The notes beneath the pieces were generated by a model. That model was not told where the DNA came from. It ran no database searches and saw nothing but the letters and a program-made list of their open reading frames with translations. Positions 18,702 to 28,770 of a stretch of 64,000 bases of DNA are shown here, piece by piece (within the stretch, counting starts at the first letter, position 1; each line of letters begins with the position of its first letter). This DNA comes from Colwellia sp. 1_MG-2023 (GTDB lineage Bacteria > Pseudomonadota > Gammaproteobacteria > Enterobacterales > Alteromonadaceae): the NCBI RefSeq assembly GCF_030546755.1, contig NZ_JAUOPE010000015.1, positions 1 to 64,000 of the forward strand, in the 5' to 3' direction. Made by a program: the position numbers and the translations under genes.

Positions 18702-18704
18702 TAA

Positions 18705-19256
18705 ATGAATAAAATAATCCGCTTTATACCGTTAATTTTATTTATATCGCTAGGGATCATTTTGTACCGTGGTTTAGCGTTAAATCCTCAAGCGTTACCT
18801 TCGGCATTAGTTGGCCAGAAAATGCCTGAGTTTGTTCTTACGCAATTGTTAAAACCAAAGGTTATGCTCACTGAAAAGGATTTAGTTGGTGACATTAAGC
18901 TATTGAATGTTTGGGGAACTTGGTGTGTTTACTGTAAATATGAACATCCGTATTTAGTTGATATCGCCCAAAGTGGTCGTGTCGCGTTATATGGTTTGAA
19001 TTATAAAGATGATCGTGATGATGCAAGGCAATGGTTAAAAGATTATCAAGACCCTTATCTGTTTTCTATTTTTGATCCGCTTGGCAAATTAGGTATTGAG
19101 TTGGGCGTAACGGCAGCACCAGAAACCTTTGTTATTGACAGTAAAGGTATTATTAGAATGAAACATGTAGGACCAATTGACGGTAAAGTGTGGCAAGAAA
19201 AGTTTTTACCTTTAATTGAAAGTCTTGAAAAAGAATTAGTTGCAGGTACATCGTAA
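18705..19256 (+). CDS. ccmG: Thiol:disulfide interchange protein CcmG/DsbE
   Basis: A 183-residue membrane-anchored periplasmic thioredoxin-like protein that reduces the CXXCH motif of apocytochromes. It has an N-terminal anchor (about 5-22) and the active site WGTWCVYC (Cys74, Cys77), with the family GVTAAPETFVID cis-Pro segment. It lies between ccmF and ccmH with a 3-bp gap and a one-base overlap. The central dipeptide VY differs from the more common PT/PY but keeps the two Cys. Confidence 0.95.
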   Translation: MNKIIRFIPLILFISLGIILYRGLALNPQALPSALVGQKMPEFVLTQLLKPKVMLTEKDLVGDIKLLNVWGTWCVYCKYEHPYLVDIAQSGRVALYGLNYKDDRDDARQWLKDYQDPYLFSIFDPLGKLGIELGVTAAPETFVIDSKGIIRMKHVGPIDGKVWQEKFLPLIESLEKELVAGTS

Positions 19257-19711
19257 TGAAATATCTTATTTTTACTTTACTGTTTTTCTTTGTGTTTTCA
19301 ACTGAAGCTTGGGAAACTGATACCTACGTTTTTCCGGATGAAGTTACTGAAACAAGATATAAATCTCTTGTAAAAGAACTGCGATGTCCTAAGTGTCAAA
19401 ATCAAAATTTAGCCGATTCTAATTCGCCCATTGCTGCTGACTTGCGCCGAGAAGTTTATAACCTGCTTGAACAAGGCAAATCTGACGGTGAGATTGTTGG
19501 CTTTATGGTACAACGATATGGTGAATTTGTTTTATATCGCCCTCAAGTATCAAGCCTAACTTATGTGCTTTGGTTTGGCCCTGCGTTTTTATTGTTGATT
19601 GGCGTAATGGTTGTTGTGCAAATATTACGTAAAAAGCCAGTGAAAAAAGAAACGATTGTCTTATCAGACGAACAAAAAGATAAATTAGCTCAAATTTTAA
19701 AAGATAAATAA
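19256..19711 (+). CDS. ccmH: Cytochrome c-type biogenesis protein CcmH (thiol reductase subunit)
   Basis: A 151-residue protein with a signal peptide, a short three-helix periplasmic domain carrying LRCPKCQNQNL (Cys44, Cys47) and a C-terminal transmembrane helix (VLWFGPAFLLLIGVMVVVQIL). It holds apocytochrome c with CcmG and CcmF. Only the N-terminal half of the long E. coli CcmH is present, because the TPR part is a separate downstream gene (ccmI), the usual arrangement outside enterics. Confidence 0.95.
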   Translation: MKYLIFTLLFFFVFSTEAWETDTYVFPDEVTETRYKSLVKELRCPKCQNQNLADSNSPIAADLRREVYNLLEQGKSDGEIVGFMVQRYGEFVLYRPQVSSLTYVLWFGPAFLLLIGVMVVVQILRKKPVKKETIVLSDEQKDKLAQILKDK

Positions 19712-19714
19712 TTT

Positions 19715-20980
19715 ATGTTAGAACTCCTTATTATTGTTGTTGCCTTTATACTCTTGTTGCTCATTATTGTTTGGGCTCATTACCTCAATCAAAATCGCCA
19801 GAAAGTGAAAATTGACAATAGCTTTCGCGACGAAACCAATGTGCGTTTATATCATGAACATAAAGCTGAAATTGAGAAAGACTTTCAACAAGGCAGTTTA
19901 GACGAAGAAAGCTATGAATATATAGTTGCCGAGCTTGAGCAGAGTTTATTACAAGATATTCAAGATAATGCTAGTGAAGCTAATCTTTCAGTAGACAAAA
20001 AATCTTCGCTTTCAATTATTTGGCCGGCGACTATTTCGTTATTTATTATTATTTTTAGTGTTGCATTATACAGCGAACGAGGCTCAATGGAGCTTATCGC
20101 TAATACACCAAAAGCTAATGGTGGTCATCAAGCACTTGATGAGCAACAACAGATGATCGTCGAGATTCAAAAATTAAAGAAAACCACAGAACAACAACCC
20201 AATAATTCAGATGCTTGGTATAGTTTAGGGCAAGCATTAGTCGGAATTGGTGAGTTTGATGATGCGTTAAACGCCTTTGATAAAGTAATTGAAATTGATG
20301 GTGAACAAGCCGATTTATTTGGTGCTAAAGCGCAAGCGAGTTATTACAAAAATGCCCAAAAAATAACGGAAGAAGTGCAATACTTTATTGATAAAGCATT
20401 GTCGTTAGACGCCAAAGATCCATCAACTAACATTTTGTTGGGCATGAATAACTTTATCAATAATAACTATCAACAGGCGATTAATTATTGGCAAACGGTT
20501 GTAGATGAAAATAGGCCAACCGTGAATAGTGATGCGTTAAAAAGTGCAATTGTCGAAGCAAAAAATCGATTAGCATTAACGGGGGGGAAAGTGGCTGACA
20601 ACATCAGTAGTTCAGGTCCCCAATTATCTTTACATGTTCGCGTCAGTGAAGAAATATTAACGAAACTTAATCAAGGTGAAGATAAAGTTGTCTTTATTTA
20701 TGCCATTCCCAGCGATGGTGGAAGAATGCCGTTAGCTGCTATAAAAGTACAAGCCAGTGATTTACCGATAGATGTGGTGTTAAATGATCAACGTGCCATG
20801 ACACCGGCCGCAAAATTAAGTGACGCAGAAAATGTTAATGTTTATGCCATTATCTCTAAAAGTGGTGGCGTTGGAATCAAGCCTGGTGATTTTAAAGCTG
20901 AAATTACTGATGTCAGTGTCGATACCAAAGAAGTTATTGAATTAGTGATTGATAGCCTGGTTGAACAACTCGACAATTGA
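19715..20980 (+). CDS. ccmI: Cytochrome c biogenesis protein CcmI with TPR domain
   Basis: A 421-residue apocytochrome chaperone. Two transmembrane helices (about 3-23 and 98-118) flank a cytoplasmic loop. TPR repeats follow (NNSDAWYSLGQALVGIGEFDDALNAFDKVIEID and later units), then a C-terminal beta-rich periplasmic domain (LSLHVRVSEEILTKL onward). It starts three bases after ccmH. The TPR region is expected to bind the C-terminal helix of apocytochrome c and present it to CcmFH. Confidence 0.93.
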   Translation: MLELLIIVVAFILLLLIIVWAHYLNQNRQKVKIDNSFRDETNVRLYHEHKAEIEKDFQQGSLDEESYEYIVAELEQSLLQDIQDNASEANLSVDKKSSLSIIWPATISLFIIIFSVALYSERGSMELIANTPKANGGHQALDEQQQMIVEIQKLKKTTEQQPNNSDAWYSLGQALVGIGEFDDALNAFDKVIEIDGEQADLFGAKAQASYYKNAQKITEEVQYFIDKALSLDAKDPSTNILLGMNNFINNNYQQAINYWQTVVDENRPTVNSDALKSAIVEAKNRLALTGGKVADNISSSGPQLSLHVRVSEEILTKLNQGEDKVVFIYAIPSDGGRMPLAAIKVQASDLPIDVVLNDQRAMTPAAKLSDAENVNVYAIISKSGGVGIKPGDFKAEITDVSVDTKEVIELVIDSLVEQLDN

Positions 20981-21022
20981 TAGCTTAGCGTTCGTTTATT
21001 AGTGATAAATTAAGGAAGTTTA

Positions 21023-22054
21023 TTGAAATCCCGTTACTTAGGTCGAGATAAGTCGATTCATGACAATCGCAAAAATGACCAAAAGAAAAAAACAGCGATA
21101 CTGTTAACCAACTTAGGCACCCCAAGTGCTCCTACGGCTGCTTCTTTAAGAACATACCTTAGAGAGTTTTTGTCTGATCCGCGTGTCGTTGAAATTCCTC
21201 GAATAGTTTGGTTAATTATTTTACACGGCATCATTTTAAGATTGCGGCCCAAAAAGTCGGCAAAATTATATCAAAGTATTTGGACTGATGCCGGTTCACC
21301 TTTGATGGTGATCAGCGAGCAAATCACAGCAAAAGTGGCTAAAAGTCTACATGATAATAATGAAGACGTTGTTGTCGATTTAGCGATGCGTTACGGAGCT
21401 CCCTCTATTGGCGAGGCTTTAAATAACTTTCAACAGCAAGGCATTGATAATATCGTTGTCTTGCCACTTTATCCTCAGTATGCAGGACCAACTACTGGCT
21501 CAACATTTGATGCTGTGGTTAACGAGATAAAGCAATGGCGTTGGATCCCGTCATTACACTTTATTAGCGGTTATTATGATCATCCGTTATATATTAAGGC
21601 ATTAGCTAATAGTATTAATGAGCATTTTCAAGCCGTAGGTAAGCCTGAAAAATTAGTGCTTTCTTATCATGGTATGCCAAAGTACTTTTTGGAGAAAGGC
21701 GATCCTTATTATTGTTTTTGTCATAAAACCACGCGTTTATTGGTTGATGAACTAGGACTTGCGAGTGATGAATATATCATGACCTTTCAATCAAGATTTG
21801 GCAAAGCAGAATGGCTGCAACCATATACTGATGCAACATTAGAGCATTTAGCAAAAGAGGGCTGTCAAAGTGTTGCTATCGTCAGCCCTGCATTTAGTGC
21901 TGATTGTCTCGAAACTCTCGAAGAGCTTGTCCACGAAAATAAAGCGGTGTTTATTGAAGCTGGCGGTAAAGAATATCATTATATTCCAGCACTGAACGAT
22001 AGAGATGATCATTGCCAATTAATTACGGATATTGTTACCAAGCAACTTCAATAA
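21023..22054 (+). CDS. hemH: Ferrochelatase
   Basis: A 343-residue enzyme that inserts Fe2+ into protoporphyrin IX, the last step of heme synthesis, functionally matched to the ccm genes upstream. Family motifs are LVLSYHGMPKYF with the metal-site His, PYYCFCHKTTRLL, FQSRFGKAEWLQPYTD and SPAFSADCLETLEEL with the conserved Glu. No ATG lies near the conserved N-terminus (TAILLTNLGTP). The TTG at 21023 follows AAGGA at 21012-21016 with good spacing, so TTG is taken as start. That leaves a basic N-terminal extension of about 26 residues. It begins 42 bp after ccmI and may be co-transcribed. Confidence 0.95.
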   Translation: MKSRYLGRDKSIHDNRKNDQKKKTAILLTNLGTPSAPTAASLRTYLREFLSDPRVVEIPRIVWLIILHGIILRLRPKKSAKLYQSIWTDAGSPLMVISEQITAKVAKSLHDNNEDVVVDLAMRYGAPSIGEALNNFQQQGIDNIVVLPLYPQYAGPTTGSTFDAVVNEIKQWRWIPSLHFISGYYDHPLYIKALANSINEHFQAVGKPEKLVLSYHGMPKYFLEKGDPYYCFCHKTTRLLVDELGLASDEYIMTFQSRFGKAEWLQPYTDATLEHLAKEGCQSVAIVSPAFSADCLETLEELVHENKAVFIEAGGKEYHYIPALNDRDDHCQLITDIVTKQLQ

Positions 22055-22100
22055 AATATCAAACTCAGTAGATATATTTGAGTACATTTATTGGTTGTAG

Positions 22101-22778
22101 TTATGCAGATTCATAAACGAAGCGGCCAAATGAATGAGCGCTGCTGACTTTAAGTAAAACTAATAGCGCTAATGCCATAAGCAATAATTCTAACGCTGAG
22201 GGCTCTGACACAGTAACGTTATTCCTAGTTTTGATAATTTGCTGGCTATTAATGGCTCCTGAAGTATGTGTCATGGCTTGCCAGCTAAAATCTTGATAAT
22301 GATATCCCGTCCCTGTCAGTTGCAATGAAAAATTGCTCGGTGTTGTACTGCTGCTTTCACTAATACCAATATCTGTGCTTGTTAAGCCTATTGCAGTACC
22401 AGATGTAGCGGTTATCGTGCCTTCATAAGACAAAAATTGTCTTACTACTCCTAAGTTATCTATCAGCGCCAAACCATCAGGCGCACCATTTTGAATATTG
22501 CTCGGTGAAAACGACGCAAAACCAAAACCATTATTGGTGTCTGAAATGATACCTGATAAATTAATCGCGTTGCCATAAGTTGCACCATTACTCCCATTGT
22601 ACAGTTCTACTTGCCAACCAGTAAGATCAGTGCCAGCTTCCGCCATCAATTCGAAGAATTCATGTTGGTCGGTGCCAATATTATCGTAGTGAATTTCATT
22701 GATAAAAATGATACCTGCGAGCGAGTAAAGCGGGGTAGATAATGCGAAGAGTAAGACTAATTGTTTTAAAATTTTCAT
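22101..22778 (-). CDS. Secreted lamin-tail-domain-like protein with PEP-CTERM-like tail
   Basis: A 225-residue exported protein. A signal peptide (1-22, LFALSTPLYSLAG) is followed by IIFINEIHYDNIGTDQHEFFELMAEAGTDLTGWQVELYN, which fits the start of a lamin-tail (LTD) Ig-like domain. Near the C-terminus TVSEPSALELLLMALALLVLLKV (about 190-212) has the E-P plus hydrophobic helix of PEP-CTERM sorting signals. The usual Arg cluster after the helix is missing, so recognition by an exosortase is uncertain. Such proteins are surface or matrix proteins. It is convergent with hemH and monocistronic. Confidence 0.6.
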   Translation of the reverse strand: MKILKQLVLLFALSTPLYSLAGIIFINEIHYDNIGTDQHEFFELMAEAGTDLTGWQVELYNGSNGATYGNAINLSGIISDTNNGFGFASFSPSNIQNGAPDGLALIDNLGVVRQFLSYEGTITATSGTAIGLTSTDIGISESSSTTPSNFSLQLTGTGYHYQDFSWQAMTHTSGAINSQQIIKTRNNVTVSEPSALELLLMALALLVLLKVSSAHSFGRFVYESA

Positions 22779-23022
22779 GACTAAATCCTTTTAGTTTTAA
22801 TGTTAGTTTTTTACTTTAGATAATAAACATCACTTCATGTGAATGGTTAAATATTAGTCAATGAATGAGGTTTTGCGAATTTTTATTAATGATTTTGCCC
22901 GAAAGTAAAAGGAAAGCTAGCCTTAGCATTAGACTATATTCTAATAGGAGATAAAAATTATCGTGTTGAGTACGGGTTATTCTTGTGATTCAGTTAGTTA
23001 AGTCGTTAATTATCAGCATAAA

Positions 23023-23050
23023 AAAACGGAGCAATAAATTGCTCCGTTTT
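23023..23050 (-). terminator. Terminator of the cold-shock gene
   Basis: A 10-bp stem AAAACGGAGC / GCTCCGTTTT with an 8-nt loop is followed on the minus strand by a U run, 22 bp after the csp stop. Confidence 0.88.
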
Positions 23051-23071
23051 ATAAATTTAAAACCGTTTAGC

Positions 23072-23281
23072 TTAAGATGCTACAACGTTTTCAGCTTCAG
23101 GACCTTTTTGGCCTTGTTTAACTGAGAAAGATACCGCTTGACCATCAGTCAAAGTACGGAAGCCGTCTCCAGAGATTGCGCTGAAGTGAACAAACACGTC
23201 AGGGCCATTTTCTTGCTCGATAAAACCGAAGCCTTTAGATTCATTAAAAAATTTTACTTTACCAGTTACTGTCTCAGACAT
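23072..23281 (-). CDS. Cold-shock family RNA/DNA-binding protein
   Basis: A 69-residue single cold-shock domain. RNP1 (SKGFGFIEQ) and RNP2 (VFVHFSAI) are intact, as is the leading [14 protein letters not shown] typical of CspA/CspE proteins. It melts RNA secondary structure as a chaperone and antiterminator. An apparently long gene-free leader upstream (23282-23555) would fit the long 5' UTRs of cold-inducible csp genes. The exact paralogue (A, C, D, E) cannot be assigned from sequence alone. Confidence 0.93.
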   Translation of the reverse strand: MSETVTGKVKFFNESKGFGFIEQENGPDVFVHFSAISGDGFRTLTDGQAVSFSVKQGQKGPEAENVVAS

Positions 23282-23555
23282 ACCAACATTTCTCGCAGGT
23301 TAGAAATTAAAAAAAGGCTAATTATTTAGCCAGATACGGAGTAAATGCCCTCTACCTAAAGTACAGACAGAGAAAGGTTTCCAATAACACAATTCTAAAG
23401 CGTCTAGGTAATTAATCTGTTCAAATATCACTATTTAAAAAAGATTAATATTTTCCTTCTCCCGAAACGCAAAAACTCAACGCGACAACATGCTAACACA
23501 ATAGTTCCTCAAGATCTTGAAAAAATGTGAAATTTACTTGACTTTTTTATGACAG
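23282..23555 (-). promoter_or_regulatory. Leader/promoter region of the cold-shock gene
   Basis: This stretch is gene-free up to the valS terminator. It is probably the promoter and 5' UTR of the cold-shock gene. I could not identify a clear cold box or a convincing sigma-70 pair. Confidence 0.35.
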
Positions 23556-23585
23556 ATAAAGCCAGTGTATACACTGGCTTTATCT
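23556..23585 (-). terminator. Terminator after valS
   Basis: A perfect 15+15 bp palindrome (GATAAAGCCAGTGTA followed directly by its complement) lies 16 bp past the valS stop. The stem has a T-rich flank on both sides and could work in either direction. Confidence 0.8.
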
Positions 23586-23601
23586 TTATGGGTATCTGCG
23601 T

Positions 23602-26457
23602 TTACAGGGCAGCTATTTGAGCTTTCTGTTCACGCATTTTGGTTAATGTAGATTCAGCGTCAGCTAGTTTTGCTTGTTCTTTCTCTATAACCGCAGCTGG
23701 CGCTTTAGCAACAAAATTTTCATTACTTAATTTGCCACGAACTTTTTGACTATCTTTCTCTATTTTTTCAATCGCTTTGGTTAAACGGGCAAGCTCAGCT
23801 TCTTTGTCAATCAAGCCTGCCATTGGAATTAATAGAGATAAGTCACCAACAACAGCGGTTGCAGAAGCCGGACCTTCTTCGTTATCACTTAACACTTGAA
23901 TAGATTCAAGTTTAGCAAGCGCAGACAAAAACTGTTCATTGTCTGTTAAACGGCGTTGATCGTTGTCATTCACATTTTTAAGTAATACTGGCAATGGTTT
24001 GCTTGGCGCTATATCCATCTCACCACGAATATTACGAATAGCAATAATAAACTGTTTTACCCACTCTAAATCTGCGCTTGCTTGATTATCAACAATCGTT
24101 TCGTCATATTGTGGGAAGCTTTGCAACATGATGCTGTCGCCACACTTTTCAAACTTAGTTAATGGCACGACGCGTTGCCAAATTGTTTCAGTGATAAACG
24201 GCATAATTGGGTGCATTAATCGTAAAAGCGTTTCTAGCGTTTCAACTAAGGTTTGGCGAGTTCCACGTTGTTGCGCTTCGCTGCCTTTAAATAAAACAGG
24301 CTTAGTTAACTCTAAATACCAGTCACAGAATTGGTTCCAAGTGAATTCATATAATGCTTGAGAAGCCAGATCAAATCTAAATGAATAAAAAGCTTCATGA
24401 ACGGTTTTAATGGTTTGCTGTAATTGTGCTTTGATCCAACGATCAGCCAGCGAAAACTCAACGTCTTGATTGGCTAATCCGCAATCATGCTCTTCCGTAT
24501 TCATTAATACGTAACGACTAGCGTTCCATAATTTATTACAGAAGTTTCGATAACCATCTAAACGTTTCATGTCCCAACTGATATCACGTCCAGTAGACGC
24601 GACAGAGGTTAAGGTGAAACGTAAAGCATCGGTGCCATGTGCTTCAATGCCGTCTGGATATTCTTTTTTCGTTAATTTGGTAATTTTCTTGGCAAGCTGA
24701 GGTTGCATCATGTTGCCAGTACGTTTCTCTAATAAGTCGTCTAAAGAAATCCCGTCAATCATGTCTAAAGGATCAACCACATTGCCTTTAGATTTACTCA
24801 TTTTATCGCCATTTTCATCGCGAATAAGGCCTGTTACATACACTTTTTTAAATGGCACTTGCGGATTACCATTTTCATCTTTGATGAAATGCATGGTCAT
24901 CATGATCATGCGAGCAACCCAGAAAAAGATAATATCAAAGCCTGTAACTAGTACATCGGTAGAGTGAAATTTCTTTAAGTCTTCAACATTATTTGGCCAG
25001 CCTAAGGTTGAGAAAGTCCATAAGGCCGATGAAAACCAAGTATCTAATACATCGTCATCTTGCTTAAGCACAACATCATCTGCTAAGTTATTGCTTTTGC
25101 GTACTGCTTCTTCGCTGCGACCAACGTATACTTTGCCACTTTCGTCATACCATGCCGGAATTCTATGTCCCCACCATAATTGACGAGAAATACACCAATC
25201 TTGAATATCACGCATCCAAGCGTTGTACATGTTTTCATATTGCTTTGGTACAAACTCAATGTCGCCATTTTCAACGGCGGCTACAGCAGGCTCAGCAAGT
25301 GGCGCTGCACGAACATACCATTGATCAGTTAACAATGGCTCGATAATAACGCCTGAACGATCGCCATACGGTGCAACTAAATCATGATCTTTTACGCTTT
25401 CTAAAAAGCCCAATTCATCGAATTTTTCAACAATCGCTTTTCGTGCCACAAAACGATCTAAACCAGCAAACTCAGCAGGTAGCTCAGGACTATAAGCATC
25501 ACTTGGCTCGCCATTGTTTTGATACACTTCAGCAACCGCTAATATGGCGGCATTTTTATCTAATATATTAATGAGCGGTAAGTTATGACGTTTACCTACT
25601 TCATTATCGTTAAAATCGTGAGCAGGGGTTATTTTTACACACCCTGTACCTTTCTCCATATCGGCATGATCATCACCAACAATAGGGATAAGGCGATTGA
25701 CTAAAGGCAATTGAATATGTTTACCAATTAAGTCTTTATAACGCTCATCTTTTGGATTTACCGCTACGCCCGTATCACCTAACATAGTTTCAGGACGAGT
25801 GGTCGCAACAATTAGGTAATCTTTACCTTCTGCGGTTTTTTCGCCATTGGCAAGAGGGTAGCGTAAGTGCCACATGTGGCCTTTTTTATCTTTGTTTTCT
25901 ACTTCAAGATCTGAAATTGCGGTATGGAATTTTGGATCCCAATTCACTAAGCGTTTACCACGATAAATTAGATCATCTTCAAATAATCGAACAAATACTT
26001 CTTGAACGGCTTCTGACATGCCGTCATCCATGGTAAAACGTTCACGTGACCAATCAATTGAATTACCTAAGCGGCGCATTTGTTGACCGATTGTACCGCC
26101 AGACTCTTCTTTCCACTGCCACACTTTATCGATAAAGGCTTCGCGACCATAATCGTGACGTGTTTTTTCCTCTTCAGCAGCTATTTTGCGTTCAACAACC
26201 ATTTGCGTAGCAATACCGGCATGATCACAGCCTGATTGCCACAACGTGCTTTTGCCTTGCATGCGTTGATAACGAATTAAGGTGTCCATAATGGTTTGTT
26301 GAAACGCATGCCCCATGTGCAAGCTACCCGTAACATTCGGTGGTGGAATAGCGATACAGTAACCATCACCTGTTCCGGTAGGGCTAAAATAACCTTGCTC
26401 TTCCCAGCTTTGGTAGAGTGATTGTTCGATGTCAGCGGGATTAAATGTTTTTTCCAT
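23602..26457 (-). CDS. valS: Valyl-tRNA synthetase
   Basis: A 951-residue class I aminoacyl-tRNA synthetase, the same length as the E. coli enzyme. The HIGH-type motif is in [15 protein letters not shown] (about 38-52) and KMSKS in [16 protein letters not shown]. Between them lie the CP1 editing domain ([17 protein letters not shown]) and the zinc-independent connective peptide. A C-terminal coiled-coil arm ([23 protein letters not shown]) completes the protein. It is the last gene of a pepA-holC-valS unit, an order common in gammaproteobacteria. Confidence 0.98.
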   Translation of the reverse strand: MEKTFNPADIEQSLYQSWEEQGYFSPTGTGDGYCIAIPPPNVTGSLHMGHAFQQTIMDTLIRYQRMQGKSTLWQSGCDHAGIATQMVVERKIAAEEEKTRHDYGREAFIDKVWQWKEESGGTIGQQMRRLGNSIDWSRERFTMDDGMSEAVQEVFVRLFEDDLIYRGKRLVNWDPKFHTAISDLEVENKDKKGHMWHLRYPLANGEKTAEGKDYLIVATTRPETMLGDTGVAVNPKDERYKDLIGKHIQLPLVNRLIPIVGDDHADMEKGTGCVKITPAHDFNDNEVGKRHNLPLINILDKNAAILAVAEVYQNNGEPSDAYSPELPAEFAGLDRFVARKAIVEKFDELGFLESVKDHDLVAPYGDRSGVIIEPLLTDQWYVRAAPLAEPAVAAVENGDIEFVPKQYENMYNAWMRDIQDWCISRQLWWGHRIPAWYDESGKVYVGRSEEAVRKSNNLADDVVLKQDDDVLDTWFSSALWTFSTLGWPNNVEDLKKFHSTDVLVTGFDIIFFWVARMIMMTMHFIKDENGNPQVPFKKVYVTGLIRDENGDKMSKSKGNVVDPLDMIDGISLDDLLEKRTGNMMQPQLAKKITKLTKKEYPDGIEAHGTDALRFTLTSVASTGRDISWDMKRLDGYRNFCNKLWNASRYVLMNTEEHDCGLANQDVEFSLADRWIKAQLQQTIKTVHEAFYSFRFDLASQALYEFTWNQFCDWYLELTKPVLFKGSEAQQRGTRQTLVETLETLLRLMHPIMPFITETIWQRVVPLTKFEKCGDSIMLQSFPQYDETIVDNQASADLEWVKQFIIAIRNIRGEMDIAPSKPLPVLLKNVNDNDQRRLTDNEQFLSALAKLESIQVLSDNEEGPASATAVVGDLSLLIPMAGLIDKEAELARLTKAIEKIEKDSQKVRGKLSNENFVAKAPAAVIEKEQAKLADAESTLTKMREQKAQIAAL

Positions 26458-26485
26458 CAGGGTAACTACTTTATTCTTAAATGTA

Positions 26486-26968
26486 TCAAGACGTTGCTTG
26501 GCTTGAGCTTGCAGGCTGATTACCTACCTGAAAGCCTAATTGGCGATATGCTTTAAAACGTTCACGTGCGTTTTGTTTTAAATGTTCATCGCTTGGGACA
26601 AAGTCTACGATTTGTGAAAATTGATGAGCAAAGTTTGGCACTGTGCTCGTTAAATTAATTAAAACAGGGCGACGATTGGTTGGTACTTGCCAACTAATTT
26701 CAACTGCCGCGCCGTTTTTTTGTCCTTCATTCACTAAATTATGAGGGACAAAGCTGTCAGGTTCAAATGACCATAATAGCTCATCAACTTGATGGGCTTG
26801 TGCTTGGTCTTGACAATAAATGAAAACGCGTTGGTTTTGACGATAAAAATGTGCCGCTTGAAAACAGCTATGCAACAAAGATAAATAGTGTTTATCTGGG
26901 TTGTTATTTGCTTGTGCTGCATTTTCATCGTGTTCTAAAAGATAGAACATTACCTGAGTATTCATCAT
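26486..26968 (-). CDS. holC: DNA polymerase III chi subunit
   Basis: A 160-residue protein of the HolC family that links the clamp loader to SSB. Visible family features are VMFYLLEHD at the N-terminus, the central [32 protein letters not shown] and a late [10 protein letters not shown] segment. Two adjacent ATGs are possible starts (26968 or 26965). It lies between pepA and valS, the standard position. The C-terminal 15 residues (Ser/Gln-rich) are longer than in E. coli. Confidence 0.92.
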   Translation of the reverse strand: MMNTQVMFYLLEHDENAAQANNNPDKHYLSLLHSCFQAAHFYRQNQRVFIYCQDQAQAHQVDELLWSFEPDSFVPHNLVNEGQKNGAAVEISWQVPTNRRPVLINLTSTVPNFAHQFSQIVDFVPSDEHLKQNARERFKAYRQLGFQVGNQPASSSQATS

Positions 26969-26987
26969 TTAATACTTGTTAACTCTT

Positions 26988-28496
26988 TTATTCGCCTTGC
27001 TCTGCGCCTGAACGGTTGAGTAAAAACTGAGTTAGCATACTTACTGGGCGACCTGTTGAACCTTTATCTTTTCCGCCACTTCGCCATGCAGTACCAGCAA
27101 TATCAAGATGAGCCCAGTGATATTTTTTAGTAAAGCGACTTAGGAAACAAGCGGCGGTAATAGTTCCACCAGCGCGACCACCTAAGTTGGTAAAATCGGC
27201 GAATGGACTTTCCAATTGATCTTGATACTCTTCCCATAACGGTAAGCGCCAAGCTCTATCACCACTTTGTTCAGAAGCATTTAATAATTCATGCGCTAAA
27301 GGATTATGAGTACTTAATAAGCCGGTAGCATGTTTACCTAGTGCCACGACACAAGCGCCGGTTAAGGTTGCTACATCTACTACTAATTCTGGTTCAAAAC
27401 GCTCTACATAAGTTAAAGCATCACATAGTACCAGTCGACCTTCTGCATCCGTGTTTAATACTTCAACGGTTTGGCCTGACATTGTGGTAAGTACATCACC
27501 AGGGCGGTAAGCATTGCTACTTGGCATGTTTTCACAGCCGGCTAATACACCAATAACATTGATGGGTAAATTAAGCTCAGCTAAGGCGTGCATGGCACCT
27601 AAAACTCCAGCGGCTCCACCCATGTCGTATTTCATTTCATCCATTGCTTCACTAGGTTTGATAGAAATACCACCACTATCAAAAGTTAAGCCTTTACCCA
27701 CTAATACAATTGGGTTTGAATCATCTTTTGCACCGTTATATTTTATAACACTCATCATAGATTCATTTACCGAACCACGACCAACGGCTAGATATGAGCC
27801 CATACCTAATTCTGTCATTTGTTTTTCATCAACAATATCAGTAGAGACATTGTCGTAATCATTTTCAAGAATTTTAGCTTGTTCAGCCAAATAAGCCGGG
27901 TTACAGATGTTTGGTGGCATATTTGCGACATTTTTACAGGTGTTAATACCTTCTGAAATGGCAAGACCGTGGGCAATAGCACGTTCACCTAACGGTAATT
28001 CACGGCGAGTCGGCACATTAAAAACAATTTTACGTAATGGGCGACGAGGCTCTTCTTTACGAGTTTTTAAGCTATCAAAGCTATATAAACAATCTTGAGT
28101 TGCCTCTACTGCTTGACGAACTTTCCAATAATTATCACGGCCTTTTACATGTAATTCTGATAGGAAACAAACCGCTTCCATCGAACCGGTTTCATTTAAG
28201 GTGTTAATCGTTTTACTGATAATTTGACGATATTGACGTTCGTCTAATTCACGCTCTTTACCACAACCGACTAATAAAACACGTTCACTTAAAATATTAG
28301 GTACATGATGTAATAACAGCATTTGCCCTGATTTGCCTTCAAGATCTCCACGACGTAAAAGGTTACTAATGTAACCTTCACTGATCTCGTCCAGTTGCTC
28401 TGCGATTGTTGATAAACGTCTCGGCTCAAATACACCAACAACTATACAGGCACTGCGTTGTTTTTCTGGGCTGCCACTTTTTACACTAAATTCCAT
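26988..28496 (-). CDS. pepA: Leucyl aminopeptidase (cytosol aminopeptidase, M17)
   Basis: A 502-residue M17 metallopeptidase that removes N-terminal residues and in E. coli also acts as a DNA-binding accessory factor in Xer recombination. The signature [16 protein letters not shown] carries metal ligands, and [13 protein letters not shown] and [13 protein letters not shown] carry the Lys/Asp and active-site Gly segment. Length matches E. coli PepA (503). The divergent lptF gene starts 274 bp away. It is first in the pepA-holC-valS operon. Confidence 0.97.
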   Translation of the reverse strand: MEFSVKSGSPEKQRSACIVVGVFEPRRLSTIAEQLDEISEGYISNLLRRGDLEGKSGQMLLLHHVPNILSERVLLVGCGKERELDERQYRQIISKTINTLNETGSMEAVCFLSELHVKGRDNYWKVRQAVEATQDCLYSFDSLKTRKEEPRRPLRKIVFNVPTRRELPLGERAIAHGLAISEGINTCKNVANMPPNICNPAYLAEQAKILENDYDNVSTDIVDEKQMTELGMGSYLAVGRGSVNESMMSVIKYNGAKDDSNPIVLVGKGLTFDSGGISIKPSEAMDEMKYDMGGAAGVLGAMHALAELNLPINVIGVLAGCENMPSSNAYRPGDVLTTMSGQTVEVLNTDAEGRLVLCDALTYVERFEPELVVDVATLTGACVVALGKHATGLLSTHNPLAHELLNASEQSGDRAWRLPLWEEYQDQLESPFADFTNLGGRAGGTITAACFLSRFTKKYHWAHLDIAGTAWRSGGKDKGSTGRPVSMLTQFLLNRSGAEQGE

Positions 28497-28770
28497 GGGC
28501 TCTCCTAATTTTTAGGTAAAACTGAATGATTTCTAAAAAAAATGCAGTTTAACTTGCTTAAATCTACACTTAATAGATAAGCTTACTGTAATACTTTTTC
28601 AAATAATTAATCAACTGACTTTCTATTTTATCAAGCTAAAGGCTATAATTATAGGCGGACTCAGCAATTTTACCTTAAGGCGATTAAATTATTTTACTTA
28701 TGAAAACGACAAGTTTACTCAAAAATTGTCTATATGTCAGAAAAAAACTAAGTTTTTGTAGGATCTCTTT

